From Tolypothrix sp. NIES-4075 (GTDB lineage: Bacteria; Cyanobacteriota; Cyanobacteriia; Cyanobacteriales; Nostocaceae): a DNA stretch of 64,000 nucleotides. The notes beneath the pieces were generated by a model. That model was not told the origin of the DNA. It ran no database searches and saw only the letters and a list, made by a program, of their open reading frames with translations. This document shows, piece after piece, positions 62,776 to 64,000 of this stretch. The stretch spans positions 267,094 to 331,093 of the forward strand of contig NZ_BDUC01000008.1 of the NCBI RefSeq assembly GCF_002218085.1. Direction: 5' to 3'. Each line of letters starts with the position of its first letter. The first letter of the stretch is position 1. Both the position numbers and the translations under genes were made by a program.

Positions 62776-62935
62776 CCCGAGGAATCAGGAGAATAAATAA
62801 TAGCTAATGACTAATTAAATATATGTATACGAACTGATAAAATGTAACTTATCAGGCACCAAAAAAAAATTTTAGGTTTTTAGGTCTAACTATTTATTGT
62901 CTTAGATACAGACAAGGAAAATAAGGAAAACAACT

Positions 62936-63631
62936 GTGAATTTGTCATCGTTAGGTTTTTTTCGCAGTCTACGTCGCGATAACCGCCAATTTGCCGTAAT
63001 TGGCTTAGGTCGCTTTGGTCGCTCGGTATGTTCTACGCTACATAAACTAGGCTATCAAGTACTGGCAACAGATATTAATGAAAAGCGGGTATCCGACGCA
63101 TTGACAGAACAGCTAGTTGGTCATGCTTTGCAATTAGACTCAACAGAACCAGCAGCATTGAAAGAAGCTGGAGTTTTTGAATTTGATACGGTAATTGTGG
63201 CAATTGGAAACTACGTTCAAGAAAGTATTATCACCACGCTAAACGTCAAGGAGGGTGGTGTACCTCACGTAGTAGCCAAAGCCTCTAGTGAAGTTCACTG
63301 CAAGCTGTTGCAACGTGTGGGGGCAGATCACGTTGTATTTCCGGAGTTTGAGGCAGGTTCTGCATTAGCGCGATCGCTCACCAAGCCTTCAATCCTAGAT
63401 AGATTTGACCTTGACCCAGATAACAGCATTGTCGAAATTATTGTACCTGATGAATTTCATGGTAAAACTATCGCCGAAGTTCAACTTCGTAACCGCTATG
63501 GGTTGAATTTGCTGGCAATGAGTCACAATGGTAAATTTATCATTAATCCTGACCCAACTAAGTATCTAGAGCGCGGTTCAGCAATAGTAGTTATTGGCTG
63601 CAACAAAGATATTAATCGTTTGCCAATTTAG
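62936..63631 (+). CDS. ktrA: Potassium uptake regulatory subunit KtrA
   Basis: 231 residues with an RCK_N Rossmann domain (FAVIGLGRFGRSVCSTLHKLGY, about 19-40) that binds ATP/NAD and an RCK_C domain (about 140-225; NSIVEIIVPDEFHGKTIAEVQLRNRYG). It forms the octameric ring that gates KtrB. GTG start at 62936 with AAGGA nine bases upstream. Lies 160 nt after ktrB on the same strand. Confidence 0.94.
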   Translation: MNLSSLGFFRSLRRDNRQFAVIGLGRFGRSVCSTLHKLGYQVLATDINEKRVSDALTEQLVGHALQLDSTEPAALKEAGVFEFDTVIVAIGNYVQESIITTLNVKEGGVPHVVAKASSEVHCKLLQRVGADHVVFPEFEAGSALARSLTKPSILDRFDLDPDNSIVEIIVPDEFHGKTIAEVQLRNRYGLNLLAMSHNGKFIINPDPTKYLERGSAIVVIGCNKDINRLPI

Positions 63632-63845
63632 GAATTGGGAATTGGTAATTGAGAATTGGTCATTGGTAATTGAGAATTGGTAATTGGTCATTGGGAACGT
63701 GGTAATTGCCCATTACCCATTCCCCATTCCCCATTACCCATTACCCATTACCCATTCCCCATTCCCCATTCCCCATTCCCCATTACCCATTCCCCATTCC
63801 CCATTCCCCATTCCCCATTCCCCATTCCCCATTCCCCATTACCCC
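63632..63845. repeat. Large heptamer array (CCCCATT/CCCATTA)
   Basis: First GGTAATT/GGGAATT type units, then about 15 CCCCATT and CCCATTA units. The halves are roughly complementary and can fold as a long hairpin. The longest array in the window. Open frames through it read PHSPFPI repeats and are not genes. Confidence 0.95.
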
Positions 63846-64000
63846 TTCCCACCCAGGTTCGCAGGAGTTTCTAGAGGGGTTTGTGGTAGATTTGGCATTT
63901 CTGGCGGCAAGGTGGGCTGTTGTTCTACTGAAATTGGTACATCCCCAGGATTGCTTTGTGTTTCGGTTGGAGGAGTTTCTGGTTGATTTGGTGTTTCTTG
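63839..64000 (-). CDS. C-terminal end of a proline-rich protein (partial)
   Basis: 53 codons on the minus strand ending in a stop at 63839-63841, running off the right edge. It reads QETPNQPETPPTETQSNPGD near the edge, then PTLPPEMPNLPQTPLETP, ending LGGKG. Proline/Thr/Glu-rich, disordered tail, as at the end of many cyanobacterial envelope or regulatory proteins. The last few codons and stop lie within the heptamer array, suggesting the natural end has been shifted by repeat growth. The N-terminal domain is outside the window, so function is unknown. Confidence 0.65.
   Translation of the reverse strand, partial: QETPNQPETPPTETQSNPGDVPISVEQQPTLPPEMPNLPQTPLETPANLGGKG

Noticed and set aside
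63677..63986. Two open frames of PHSPFPI-type repeats on the plus strand
   Set aside because: They exist only because heptamer arrays keep several frames open; no family, no ribosome-binding site, and the real gene here is on the minus strand.

Overview
The window looks like a chromosomal segment of a filamentous, probably heterocyst-forming cyanobacterium. The evidence is a light-independent protochlorophyllide reductase subunit (chlB), a Rubisco accumulation factor (raf1), a Ycf37-like photosystem I assembly protein, phylloquinone methyltransferase (menG), and homogentisate phytyltransferase with a tocopherol methyltransferase. The HIP1 octamer GCGATCGC is very frequent. There are also many heptanucleotide arrays (CCCCATT, CCCATTA, CCCCAGT types) of the STRR class known from Nostocales. 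I saw no rRNA, tRNA, CRISPR array or intact insertion sequence.

Left part (1-9.3 kb): a minus-strand surface-glycan operon (rfbF, lhgO, a GT8 glycosyltransferase, an SDR epimerase). It is followed by a minus-strand three-gene signalling module (VWA protein, PP2C phosphatase, kinase-TPR fusion) that matches the TerY-P triad architecture. 9.3-21 kb: a PatA-like response regulator, pheT, a YciI-like gene with a duplicated tail, a 15-repeat TPR protein, a secreted SH3b protein, a D-lactate-dehydrogenase-like enzyme, and a large plasmid-type replication protein (CyRepA1/DUF3854 type).

21-34 kb: an alpha/beta hydrolase, two small unknown genes, a double-ATPase oligopeptide ABC protein, ssb, a methyltransferase, an FAD monooxygenase, a sugar-type ABC ATPase, and a fused nucleotidyltransferase/phosphohexomutase whose mutase half has lost its catalytic motifs. 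34-47 kb: a toxin pseudogene, chlB, ycf37, a solute-binding protein behind rpmI-rplT, a Uma2 pseudogene, a UvrD-like helicase, a GT39 membrane glycosyltransferase, an FHA protein, raf1 and a REC-GAF regulator.

47-64 kb: menG, a DUF445 membrane protein, a methyltransferase, a ferric-reductase-like membrane protein, an AraC regulator, tldD, Uma2, GNAT, coaE, hemD-cobA (tetrapyrrole branch point), an operon of homogentisate phytyltransferase with two TPR proteins, tocopherol methyltransferase, the ktrB-ktrA potassium system, and the end of a proline-rich gene that runs off the window.

The most distinctive feature is the interplay of repeats and genes. At least three dispersed repeat families (low-complexity G/C-rich tracts, GTAG-ended palindromes, and 49-bp GC-rich units) are spread through the window. 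Some copies are read in frame inside genes: the ABC ATPase, the UvrD-like helicase, hemD, coaE and the replication protein. Several genes are broken remnants (a RelE/YafQ-type toxin and a Uma2 nuclease).
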